Shown here piece by piece: positions 1 through 8,788 of a stretch of 27,735 nt of DNA. Both the position numbers and the translations under genes were made by a program. The first letter of the stretch is position 1, and each line of letters starts with the position of its first letter. The notes below the pieces were generated by a model, which was given only the letters and a program-made list of their open reading frames with translations, was not told the origin of the DNA and made no database searches. The stretch comes from JAKFWF01 sp041745515 (GTDB lineage: Bacteria; Pseudomonadota; Alphaproteobacteria; Rhizobiales; Hyphomicrobiaceae), in the NCBI GenBank assembly GCA_041745515.1, contig JBGTIU010000131.1:1-27735 (forward strand), written 5' to 3'.

Positions 1-477
1 ACCGTCGGCGGCGCGATCGCAAACAACGACCCGGCAGCAGATTATCCCGCCGCGGTGCTGGCGATTGGTGCCACCATCGTCACCGACAAGCGGCAGATCG
101 CAGCTGACCAATACTTTACGGGGCTGTTCTCGACCGCTCTCGGTACAGGCGAGATCATTACCTCCATTCGGTTCCCGATACCCAAGCGCTCGGGCTACGC
201 CAAGTACGAGCAGCGCGCATCGCGCTACGCACTTGTTGGTGTTTTTGTCGCTGATACGGCTGCCGGCTTGCGCTGCGCCGTCACCGGGTGTGGCGCCAAC
301 GGCGTATTCCGGTCGCCGGAAATCGAAGCGGTATTGACGAAGGCTTTCTCCGCCGACGGGCTCAAGGCAGTCAAGATCGGCGCCGGCATGATCATGGGCG
401 ACATCCATGGCAGCGCCGAGTATCGCGCAGCCATGGTGCCGGTGATGGCGGCAAGGGCTGTCGCGGCGGCAGGGTGA
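1..477 (+). CDS. coxM: CoxM-like FAD-binding subunit of a molybdenum hydroxylase, C-terminal part only (5' cut by window edge)
   Basis: The reading frame is open from base 1 and stops at TGA 475-477, so about 158 residues of a protein that is usually near 270-290 are visible. It begins with TVGGAIANNDPAADYP, the second FAD-binding motif of the medium subunit of xanthine dehydrogenase/CO dehydrogenase-type enzymes (FAD_binding_5). The CO dehydrogenase flavoprotein C-terminal domain follows, with the typical GEIITSIRFP and YEQRASRYALVGVFVA segments. This subunit passes electrons from the 2Fe-2S subunit to an acceptor through FAD. The coxDE genes downstream favour an aerobic CO dehydrogenase-like enzyme, but the substrate cannot be decided without the large subunit, which would lie upstream. 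GTG 55 is an internal codon, not the start. Confidence 0.88.
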   Translation, partial: TVGGAIANNDPAADYPAAVLAIGATIVTDKRQIAADQYFTGLFSTALGTGEIITSIRFPIPKRSGYAKYEQRASRYALVGVFVADTAAGLRCAVTGCGANGVFRSPEIEAVLTKAFSADGLKAVKIGAGMIMGDIHGSAEYRAAMVPVMAARAVAAAG

Positions 478-648
478 TGGCCGGCACCTACTTACAGGCC
501 AAGGCGCTGCAGTGATTGTTCGACTCGTTCGCGACTATAGGTCTCAAAAGGTTTCAAGATCGCTGCCCACGCGCACCCGAACGATGAAGTTGGTTAAGCG
601 GCTGAGGACCGGATCGATTGCAGTCTTGCACACCAACCGCACCGGTCT

Positions 649-1631
649 ATGCTGACTCGCACATCGATCCAGCTAGCCCGAGACCAGATGCCGCCTATCC
701 CCGCTACCGTGCCCGAAACCAAAGCTTTGCTCGCCTCCGGGAACTACGTCGCCGACGATGGGCTATCGACGGCAGTGTTCCTCGCGCTCAGGCTCGGCCG
801 CCCGCTGTTTCTCGAAGGCGAAGCGGGCGTCGGCAAGACTGAGATCGCAAAAGTGTTGGCTGCCCAACTCGGCCGCGAGCTGATCCGCCTGCAGTGCTAC
901 GAGGGCCTCGACATTTCCGCAGCGGTCTATGAGTGGAACTACAGCCGACAGCTGCTGCATTTGCGGGTGGCCGAAGCCAGCGGCGACAAGTCGGGCATGG
1001 CCGCCCTCGAGCGCGATCTCTACTCTGAAACCTATCTGCTCAAGCGGCCGCTACTGAAGGCGCTCGAAGCATCGAACAGCGGCTTGGCGCCGGTTCTGCT
1101 GATCGATGAACTCGACCGGGCTGACGAGCCGTTCGAGGCGTTCCTGCTGGAACTGCTCGGCGACTATCAGGTAACGATCCCCGAACTCGGCACCATCAAG
1201 GCGGCAGCCCCGCCAATTACAATTCTCACTTCTAACAGAACCCGCGAAGTCCACGACGCGGTGCGTCGTCGCTGCTTCTATCACTGGGTCGACTATCCGA
1301 CGATCGAACGAGAACGCGCGATCCTCGAACTCAAGGCGCCTGGCGCCGGCGCGGAGCTGACCGGTCAGATCGTTGCCTTCATCAACGCGCTTCGCGCTAT
1401 GGATCTGTATAAGAACCCCGGAGTTGCCGAAACGCTGGAATGGGCGCAGGCTTTGACGCAGTTGAACTGCGTCGCGCTCAACCCCGTCGATGTCGACCGC
1501 ACGCTTGGGACCCTGTTGAAGTATCAGGACGACATCACGCGCATCCAAGGCAGCGAGGCGGCCCGCATCCTGGAGCAAGTCCAGTCCGAAGCGCGCCGCG
1601 CTGCCTTCGCGGCGGCAAACCCGATAGAGCG

Positions 1632-1635
<4 letters not shown>
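649..1635 (+). CDS. coxD: CoxD-like MoxR-family AAA+ ATPase
   Basis: This is a 328-residue AAA+ ATPase. Walker A is GEAGVGKT (residues 57-64), Walker B is VLLIDELDRAD (149-158) and sensor 1 is TSNRTRE (194-200). The segment CYEGLDISAAVYEWNY is characteristic of CoxD, the chaperone that with CoxE helps mature the Mo-Cu active site of CO dehydrogenase in Oligotropha (family knowledge). A VWA partner follows directly, with an ATGA overlap at 1632-1635, which is the usual MoxR-VWA pairing. The start is uncertain: ATG 649 gives a 13-residue extension, while ATG 688 (MPPIPATVPETK) is where homologous proteins usually begin. Neither has a clear Shine-Dalgarno sequence. The 171-base gap after coxM is unusual for a tight cox operon. 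Confidence 0.92.
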
Positions 1636-2875
<1,240 letters not shown>

Positions 2876-2879
<4 letters not shown>

Positions 2880-3880
2880 GGTTTGCGATCGTGCCAGTCG
2901 CGGAGGCCGAAGGTGCCGTACTGGCGCATTCGGTTGGCGTTGGCGACGGCCGCCTCAAGAAGGGACGCATTCTGTCCGGGGCAGACCTCGCGGCCCTATC
3001 GGCCGCTGGCGCAACCGAAGTGATGGCGGCGCGACTGGAGCCGGGTGATGTAGCGGAGGACGAGGCTGCCCGGCGGGTTGCAGCTGCGATAGCGGGGCCA
3101 GGTACCGCAACCGCCTTGGCGTTTACCGGCCGCGCCAATATCCATGCGGCGGCCGCCGGTATCGTGGTCATCGATCGCGACCGCCTGATCGCGCTGAATG
3201 CCATCGACGAAGGTTTGACCGTCGCTACTTTGGCGCCGTTCGACACCGTCATGCCCGAGCAGATGCTGGCGACGGTCAAGATCATTCCGTTTGCATTGTC
3301 CGAGAACGTCCTCGCCGAGGCCGAGGCGATCCTGAAAGGCGCTAGCCATCTGATTTCGGTCGCACCATTTACTGCTCGCTCGGCCGCACTGATTCTGACC
3401 CGCGTTGACGGCACAAGAGCGTCGCTCATCGACAAGCGCATCAAGGTGATCGGCGATCGCCTGGAGCGACTAGGCAGCAAGCTCGGCAAGACCATCGTTG
3501 TGGCGCACGAGATTGCGGCAGTCCGCGAAGCAGTCCACGCCCAGGCGACCGCTGGTCTCGAACCGCTGCTGGTGTTCGGTGCGTCGGCAATCGTCGATCG
3601 GGGCGATGTGATCCCGGCCGCCATTGTCAGCGCCGGCGGTATTGTCGATCACCTAGGGATGCCAGTCGATCCAGGTAATCTATTGCTCGTCGGAAGGCTC
3701 AGAGGTGCCACCGTCATCGGCGTGCCAAGCTGCGCATCGTCGCCGAAACTCAACGGCTTCGACTGGGTGCTGGGGCGCGTGCTGGCAGGACTGCCCGTTG
3801 GCCGTGCCGAGATCGTCGGCATGGCGCCGGGCGGCCTGCTGATGGAAATCCCGACGCGGCCGCAACCTCGCCGCGGTTAG
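2876..3880 (+). CDS. Molybdopterin-binding (MoCF-type) protein without the fused MobA-like half
   Basis: The protein has 334 residues and starts at ATG 2876, overlapping the coxE stop by four bases. The C-terminal half has a MoeA/MogA-type molybdopterin-binding fold: LLVFGASAIVDRGDVIPAAI, then the GMPVDPGNLLLVGRL and VIGVPSCASSPKLNGFDWVL loops. The N-terminal part (VAEAEGAVLAHSVGV, RLKKGRILSGADLAAL) resembles a MoeA-like N-terminus. As I know the family in Rhizobiales, this architecture is usually followed in the same polypeptide by a MobA-like nucleotidyltransferase that makes the cytosine-dinucleotide cofactor, for about 530 residues in total. Here the frame ends at PTRPQPRRG, where the linker would begin. 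It probably handles the molybdenum cofactor for the upstream hydroxylase; the exact reaction is not known. Confidence 0.85.
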
Positions 3881-4019
3881 ACCGGCTGCAGAATGCTTCG
3901 CGTGCTGCACAGCTCTTGCCGGCAACGCCAAAGCCACACATCGCGGCGAGCGCAGGGGCAGGGGTGCTTGATCGATGACGTGCGCACGACGGATCGGGCG
4001 CCGCGAGCCCCATCAGCGA

Positions 4020-4394
4020 TCAGTTCTGATAAGGCGAGTCGCCGCCGCGCGGCGAGATGCCACTGTCGAAGAAAAAGCCGTGATCGAATGGCCCGGCGTT
4101 GGTTTGGCGATCAAACTGGTAGCTGCGATAGCTGCTTGCGCCACCGTAAATCGAGCGCCCATCGCCGTAGGTATTGATTGTGTCGGCAACACCAAATGAG
4201 TAGCCGCCCCTACGCGTGACGTAGCTGCGCACTTGAGGCGCTCGGCGGTAGGCCCGCGATGCGCGGTGTTCGACATTGTCGGCCGGCTGCGCCTCGCTCC
4301 GTACCGGCTTCCTTGCCCCGGCGGTCACCGGCGCTGTTACAAACGACAACGCGGCAATCGCTGCCACCAGAGTCAGCGCGGGATACCGCAGCAT
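4020..4394 (-). CDS. Small secreted protein of unknown function
   Basis: This 124-residue protein begins with a Sec signal peptide (MLRYPALTLVAAIAALSF, then a small-residue cleavage region near VTAGA). The mature part is rich in Arg, Tyr, Gly and Ser (RRGGYSFGVADTINTYGDG, GGASSYRSYQF) with no recognisable domain and no cysteine. ATG 4394 was preferred to the in-frame GTG 4400 because AGGAA lies 7 bases before the ATG but only about one base before the GTG. Similar short periplasmic hypotheticals are common in Bradyrhizobium-like genomes (from memory). It is convergent with the cox accessory operon and separated by 139 bases from its last gene. I do not recognise a function. Confidence 0.72.
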   Translation of the reverse strand: MLRYPALTLVAAIAALSFVTAPVTAGARKPVRSEAQPADNVEHRASRAYRRAPQVRSYVTRRGGYSFGVADTINTYGDGRSIYGGASSYRSYQFDRQTNAGPFDHGFFFDSGISPRGGDSPYQN

Positions 4395-4561
4395 GGTCAC
4401 GTTCCTATTCTGCTAGCCTGTCCGAACCCAAATTGTCTTCGCCGAAGCATAACCCGAAACGTAAACATTTCGATCAACGGCCAGACAACTACTTTGCGCG
4501 TTTGCGCAACCGCTGTCACTCAACGATCACGCGATCGCGCAAGGCCGGGCCAATGCTGCGT

Positions 4562-4870
4562 TCAGAGTTTGCAGATCGTCGCTTGCCCGACGCACGTGAA
4601 ACCGAAGCCCGTGCCCTTGGTGCAGCGGTACTTGGCCGGCGTGATCTTGTAGCCGGGCGTCGTCTTGCTTGCCATCCACGACGCCCAGGCACCCCAGTCG
4701 AAAGACTGCAGAATGGCTTCATAAGCCTGGAACTTGGCGCCGTCCTCGGTGGTGTTGGTGCCCTCCGCCGCCTTGTTGAAACAATTGCCTTTGGCGGCCA
4801 CGGCCGGAGTGGATACCGCTGCGGCAGCCGCCAGCAGGCCGGCCGTGAACAACGCTTTCGAAATCTTCAT
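4562..4870 (-). CDS. Small secreted cysteine-containing protein of unknown function
   Basis: This is a 102-residue protein. AGGAG lies 9 bases before ATG 4870, and the signal peptide is clear (MKISKALFTAGLLAAAAAVS, likely cleavage after AVAA near residue 26). The mature part of about 76 residues has four cysteines (30, 83, 93, 100), enough for two disulfides, and the segment FDWGAWASWMASKTTPGY. It is probably periplasmic or secreted. It is a stand-alone minus-strand gene between rlmJ and another small secreted protein, with 134 bases upstream that could hold its own promoter. The frame is open further upstream to 5218, but that stretch runs antisense-frame through rlmJ and lacks the signal sequence. 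The function is unknown to me. Confidence 0.78.
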   Translation of the reverse strand: MKISKALFTAGLLAAAAAVSTPAVAAKGNCFNKAAEGTNTTEDGAKFQAYEAILQSFDWGAWASWMASKTTPGYKITPAKYRCTKGTGFGFTCVGQATICKL

Positions 4871-5004
4871 GGTTTGCGTCTCCTGATTGGTCATCTGCCC
4901 GATGCGGTACCGATCAACTACATCAGATGACCCGCGGCCGCCCGCCTGTCGAGGTGGGCCATCGATTTTTCGCTTCGCGGCGTTGCACCACGGCCATAGT
5001 ATGC

Positions 5005-5883
5005 TCAAGCCTTGCCGGCGTCGCGAACCAGAGGTTCCAGCCGGTAACCGGCGCCCGGCCCCTCGCCCAGCCGCTCGACCAGCAGCGGCATCGCTTCGGC
5101 CAACTGGCGCTGCAATTGCCATGGCGGATTGATTACGACCACACCACAGCCGTTGAGTTTTTCGGGATGGCGCGGCGGCCGGATCATGAGTTCTGCGATC
5201 AGCACTTCGCGATCGCAAGTCTCGATCACGGCTCTATGGAACCGGGCAATCATCTTGGGTTCCTTGATCGGGTACCAGAGCAGGTAGATACCGGTTTTGA
5301 ACCGCTGCATCGCGTCCGCCAGCCCGGCTGTCAGCCTGATCAGTTCGCCTGGCTCTTCGAAGGGTGGGTCGACAAGCACGATGCCACGGCGCTCCCTCGG
5401 TGGGAGCAGGGATTTCAGTGCAAGCCACCCGTCCAGTCCCAGCACTTTGACTTGGCGATCGCCGCCGAACAGGGTCGCCAGCTGGCCACGATCCGCGTCG
5501 TGCAGCTCATTGACGATCAACCGATCGCCGTGACGCATCAAACGTCGCGCAATAAGTGGACTGCCCGGATAGCGCGTGATCTGGCCCCGCGCGGCGCTGC
5601 CGTTCTCGGCTGCGATCAGATCGAGATAAGGGCGCAATGCATCGGCGGGCTTGTTTGGGATCGGCGCGGCAGCGGGCCCGAGCAGACGCCCAATACCGCC
5701 GCGCCACTCGCCGGTTTTTTCGGCCGGCCCGTGGTTAAGCGGATAAAGACCGACGCCTGCATGAGTGTCGATGACACGGAACGGCGCATCTTTGAGTTTC
5801 AACTGTTCGATCGCGAGCGCCAGCACAACGTGCTTCAGCACATCGGCAAAACTGCCCGCGTGGTAGACGTGGCGATAGTTCAT
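5005..5883 (-). CDS. rlmJ: 23S rRNA (adenine(2030)-N6)-methyltransferase RlmJ
   Basis: The 292-residue protein matches RlmJ over its full length, including the diagnostic start MNYRHVYHAGSFADVLKH. The SAM-binding segment is VIDTHAGVG (residues 37-45). The catalytic N6-adenine motif is DPPF (172-175, in VLVDPPFEEPGE), the family's DPP(Y/F) motif that binds the target adenine. RlmJ methylates A2030 of 23S rRNA using S-adenosylmethionine. It lies 9 bases downstream of a CoA-transferase-like gene pair on the same strand, so read-through from that group is possible, though there is no functional link. Confidence 0.95.
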   Translation of the reverse strand: MNYRHVYHAGSFADVLKHVVLALAIEQLKLKDAPFRVIDTHAGVGLYPLNHGPAEKTGEWRGGIGRLLGPAAAPIPNKPADALRPYLDLIAAENGSAARGQITRYPGSPLIARRLMRHGDRLIVNELHDADRGQLATLFGGDRQVKVLGLDGWLALKSLLPPRERRGIVLVDPPFEEPGELIRLTAGLADAMQRFKTGIYLLWYPIKEPKMIARFHRAVIETCDREVLIAELMIRPPRHPEKLNGCGVVVINPPWQLQRQLAEAMPLLVERLGEGPGAGYRLEPLVRDAGKA

Positions 5884-5892
5884 GGCCGCAAC

Positions 5893-6627
5893 CTACACGC
5901 CCCACAGCCGCTTGGCGAAGCCTGGATACGTCTCGGCGACTTCGGCTGCAACGCGACCGCGCAGCAGGTCTAACTCCCGCGTACTCAGCGGCGGAGTTTC
6001 GGGGACCACCATTGGCGTCTCGAACGCGAACCCGGTCGCGGCTGCCACGTCGTCAATGTTCACGCCCGGATGCGTGCTCGCCAACCGGAATCCGGCTGCT
6101 GCTTTTACGAAGTCGAACACGCAAAGGCCGGTCACCAGCGCGTGCGGCCCACCGGGGCGATATTCTCCCTCGGGCGAAACGCCTGCCGCACTGATGAAAT
6201 CGACTTTGGGCACCAATGTGCGCGGGGAATGCTCTTTGCGGAACAGAATGACGCGCGGCACCAAATGGTAGAGATAGGCCGAGCCGAAGGAGCCGGGAAA
6301 TCGCAACTTTGGTTTCGCCGGGTCGCCGATGCCGACAAGGTTGATGTTGGCCTGGCCGTCGATCTGCCCGCCCGACAGGAAGAACGCGTCGATGCGGCCC
6401 TGAGCGGCGCAATCGAACAGTTCCCGGCCGCCATCGGTGAACGGATTGTGCGCAGTGCTGCCGAGCAGGGAAACGCGGGTCCGGCCGCCGGACAGCTGGC
6501 GCGCAAGCAGCGCCGCCGAGCCGGGAATCGGCGATGATGCACCCACCGCGACGTGCCCTAATCCCTCCAGCATGCGTGCAATCGCTCCGATCATGATCTC
6601 GGGCGTGGCATTGCTCGGCGCGGTCAT
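5893..6627 (-). CDS. CoA-transferase family I protein, beta subunit
   Basis: This is a 244-residue family I CoA-transferase beta subunit. It has the core segments DAFFLSGGQIDGQANINLVGIGD and FVKAAAGFRLASTHPGV, and it begins in a four-base overlap with the alpha-subunit gene (ATGA at 6624-6627). The closest families I can name are glutaconate CoA-transferase B and the IpdB/Rv3552-type ring-opening hydrolases of steroid catabolism. I see no (E)NG or ESG glutamate at the position where true transferases carry the acyl-accepting Glu; the region reads LLGSTAHNPFTDGG. The reaction may therefore be hydrolytic rather than CoA transfer (inference). No thiolase or acyl-CoA dehydrogenase gene is nearby to fix the pathway. 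Confidence 0.82.
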   Translation of the reverse strand: MTAPSNATPEIMIGAIARMLEGLGHVAVGASSPIPGSAALLARQLSGGRTRVSLLGSTAHNPFTDGGRELFDCAAQGRIDAFFLSGGQIDGQANINLVGIGDPAKPKLRFPGSFGSAYLYHLVPRVILFRKEHSPRTLVPKVDFISAAGVSPEGEYRPGGPHALVTGLCVFDFVKAAAGFRLASTHPGVNIDDVAAATGFAFETPMVVPETPPLSTRELDLLRGRVAAEVAETYPGFAKRLWGV

Positions 6628-7475
6628 GCCGGCGCGGCCGCCAGCACGTGCGCATCGAGCCAGCTTTGAAAGCCCTGCATCGTCCGGGCGGCCTGCACGT
6701 AGCCGGCGATCGCATCATCATCGGCGGCATAGGTGCCCGCCAACCCGACCGGGGCCGCTCCGCCCGGACTCAACGCAATGCCGGTGATGTAGAGCGCCGG
6801 GATGGTGCCTGACGCGCGCATGTCGTCGTTAAGGAAGTTGCCATCGACGATTTTCTCGACCGTGACGTAGGTGGCCATAGACGCATGCGCCATCAGCATA
6901 AGTTCGCGGCGCACGCCGATCCAAACATTGCCGTGGCAGTCAGCGGCCGGCGCGTGGAACAGCGCCACATCCGGCCGAATGGCGGGGATGATCACGATCC
7001 TGTCCGACGGGGCGCCGAACGGATTGCCGATGACTTTCCAGTCGGGCCGTATCTTCAGCAGGTCCGAGCCGAGAATGCCGCGCAGCGGCACGAAGGGGAT
7101 GCCTTTCTCGGCCGCTTGTAACCCGGCATGGATGGCGGGGCAGGTCGCCTCCCGCATCTCGATGTCGCCGGCAGTGATGGCGGCAGCAAAGCGCGGCGGC
7201 AGGCCATGCTCCCCGAGCGTCATGGCAGCGGCCTCCATGCGGGCAACACAGCCGGCGCCGATCAGCCAGTCCGCCTGCAGGCCCATGCTCGGCACACCGA
7301 TCAGATGCAGCAGCCGTGCCCGGCGCCGAATGAGCGCTGCTGCCACGGTCATCGCGCAGCCAGAATAGTCCGGCGGCAGCGCAATGGACGCCCCGTCGGG
7401 GATCCGTGCTGCGAGTTCCTCAATCCTCATCATCGGGATAGTCTGAAAGCGATCGCCTTCCAGCGCAAGTGCCAT
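6624..7475 (-). CDS. CoA-transferase family I protein, alpha subunit
   Basis: This is a 283-residue family I CoA-transferase alpha subunit. It contains LLHLIGVPSMGLQADWLIGAG near the start, the segment PFVPLRGILGSDLLKIRP and a conserved FHAPAADCHGNVWIGV core. It is translationally coupled to the beta-subunit gene by an ATGA overlap, as expected for a heteromeric enzyme. It starts 9 bases after the stop of the DUF3095 gene. ATG 7475 has only a weak upstream GAG. An alternative start about 15 codons in (MRIEELAARIPDG) would match the usual N-terminus of the family, so residues 1-15 are uncertain. The substrate cannot be told from sequence. Confidence 0.82.
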   Translation of the reverse strand: MALALEGDRFQTIPMMRIEELAARIPDGASIALPPDYSGCAMTVAAALIRRRARLLHLIGVPSMGLQADWLIGAGCVARMEAAAMTLGEHGLPPRFAAAITAGDIEMREATCPAIHAGLQAAEKGIPFVPLRGILGSDLLKIRPDWKVIGNPFGAPSDRIVIIPAIRPDVALFHAPAADCHGNVWIGVRRELMLMAHASMATYVTVEKIVDGNFLNDDMRASGTIPALYITGIALSPGGAAPVGLAGTYAADDDAIAGYVQAARTMQGFQSWLDAHVLAAAPA

Positions 7476-7484
7476 GACTGCTCG

Positions 7485-8627
7485 TCAGCTGCCGGCTGTC
7501 TTTTCCTTCAACTGCCGCGCTGCCATCGCGTAGCCGCCGCTCGCGCCGTCGATAAAATGCAGATGATCGTCGGTCATCACAGAAGGCACGATGCAGGTCA
7601 TCAATGCTTGCGTCTGCCTATGCATGCCAAATCGAACGATACCTTTTTCTTCGGCCGCGTCTAACAAGGTTTCGACCCGCCGCACTGTCGCCTCCGAGCA
7701 ATCGACCGTCATGCGAAGGCCGTCGTCGAACTTGCGGAAATCGGTGTTGAGCCCGGTCTGCCGGAGGTAATGTCGAGGCTTGAATTTACCGAACTGCCAG
7801 CCCGTCCGGAACAGCACCAGCGCCAGCAGGGTCTCCATGCGCAGTTTCCATCGCATCGTCGAGCCGCCCTGCGCCCGAGCTTCGAGATCGAATCCTTCCG
7901 GCGGCCAGCGGTAGCGCGGTCCTGTTATCGGTACAGGATGGCCTTGCCGGCCGCCTTCAGCCTGCAGCACATTCAGCACCTGCAGCACGAGCTCCGAAAA
8001 CTGCTCCGCAGAGGCGTCCGGCTGACGTTGCACAAGCAGCGACAGGATCATGCCGCGCACGGTCTCGATCGGCGTCCACCGGCATGACAGCCCGGTCAGA
8101 TCCGGTCTGGAGGCAGTCGACGACGGCCGCAGGTTGTATCGCCCGGCCTTCATCTGCGCCTCGGCCCAGGCAAGGCCGCCGCCGGAAAACATGGCATAGC
8201 TGGCGCTTGCCGATGCCGCATAGCGCGCGACGTTGAGCGCGTGCCCGGCCGCGATGATATCTACTACCGGAACCAGCGCGACCCGCAATTCGAGCGCCAA
8301 CTCCGCAGCGACCCAAGCTGCCGTGTCAACGAGCGCGCGCTCTGCGAGCGCCCGTTCGGATTGCTCGACGACAAAGCTTGCGCCGTCACCGCCGAATACA
8401 AAAGGGAAGCCGCGATGCCCGAGCGCATTCATTACGGCGCTGATGACGGCCGCGCCCGCCATATTGACGGCCTTGTAACGGCCGGCCGCGATAGCGCCCG
8501 TCGAGTCGACGACATCCGACAGCCCGACGACCGTTGTGCGATCGACCGGGTGAAATACGTCCGCATCGACGACGCGCTCGAAATCATCGAACGATTCCAG
8601 ATCGAGAAATGAAGATGCAATTGCCAT
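7485..8627 (-). CDS. DUF3095 protein with a class III nucleotidyl-cyclase-like N-terminal domain
   Basis: This 380-residue protein matches the DUF3095 family. The N-terminal domain has two stretches resembling the metal-binding sites of class III nucleotidyl cyclases: GLSDVVDSTGAIAAG (residues 35-49) and FVFGGDGASF (76-85). A C-terminal part follows (RFGMHRQTQALMTCIVPS, HLHFIDGASGGYAMAA). Whether the family makes cAMP is not something I know to be shown. ATG 8627 was chosen because GGAG lies 11 bases upstream and the family motif starts right after it. The frame is open to 8900, but that extension would run antisense through the riboswitch and leader of metZ. It is divergent from metZ and in close tandem with the CoA-transferase pair. 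Confidence 0.85.
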   Translation of the reverse strand: MAIASSFLDLESFDDFERVVDADVFHPVDRTTVVGLSDVVDSTGAIAAGRYKAVNMAGAAVISAVMNALGHRGFPFVFGGDGASFVVEQSERALAERALVDTAAWVAAELALELRVALVPVVDIIAAGHALNVARYAASASASYAMFSGGGLAWAEAQMKAGRYNLRPSSTASRPDLTGLSCRWTPIETVRGMILSLLVQRQPDASAEQFSELVLQVLNVLQAEGGRQGHPVPITGPRYRWPPEGFDLEARAQGGSTMRWKLRMETLLALVLFRTGWQFGKFKPRHYLRQTGLNTDFRKFDDGLRMTVDCSEATVRRVETLLDAAEEKGIVRFGMHRQTQALMTCIVPSVMTDDHLHFIDGASGGYAMAARQLKEKTAGS

Positions 8628-8688
8628 TGCTCGCTTTGCTCCGCCTTGAAGGTACGCCGCTTCCACGGACACAGTTTCAAAGCAGTTG

Positions 8689-8717
8689 TTGACCGGATCA
8701 CAACCCGGCATTACCAA
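8689..8717 (+). promoter_or_regulatory. Candidate sigma-70-type promoter for the metZ leader
   Basis: TTGACC (8689-8694) and TACCAA (8712-8717) are separated by 17 bases. The -35 box is good and the -10 box is weak. A transcript starting near 8724 would begin just before the riboswitch, which is the position expected. Assigned by eye only. Confidence 0.35.
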
Positions 8718-8727
8718 TCGTGACCAA

Positions 8728-8786
8728 GACCCGTGGTGATTTGGCCGGCCGGCTTGCAGCCACGTAAAACAACTTGCTAAAGGGCC
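8728..8786 (+). promoter_or_regulatory. SAM-II riboswitch (metA-motif) upstream of metZ
   Basis: The sequence carries the SAM-II core in order: CGTGG (8732-8736) followed by TGATTTGGCC, then GGCTTGCAG, then CCACG (8760-8764) closing the P1 stem, the A-rich segment GTAAAACAA, and the 3' strand TTGCTAAAGGG (8774-8784). SAM-II aptamers bind S-adenosylmethionine in a pseudoknot whose 3' strand overlaps a ribosome binding site. They are known before metA, metX and metZ in alphaproteobacteria. High SAM should hide AAAGGG (8779-8784). Here that sequence sits 4 bases before ATG 8789 of a small ORF, not before metZ itself, which starts 106 bases further on. Confidence 0.93.
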
Positions 8787-8788
8787 GC

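Noticed and set aside
3881..4019. Possible missing MobA-like domain after the molybdopterin-binding gene
   Set aside because: No frame in this stretch shows a nucleotide-binding LAAGxSxRMG-type motif or continues the protein.
4871..5218. N-terminal extension of the small cysteine-containing secreted protein
   Set aside because: The extension overlaps rlmJ and would bury a good signal peptide that has its own AGGAG and ATG at 4870.
4927..5973. Long plus-strand frame opposite rlmJ
   Set aside because: Shadow of rlmJ, whose minus-strand product matches its family over the full length.
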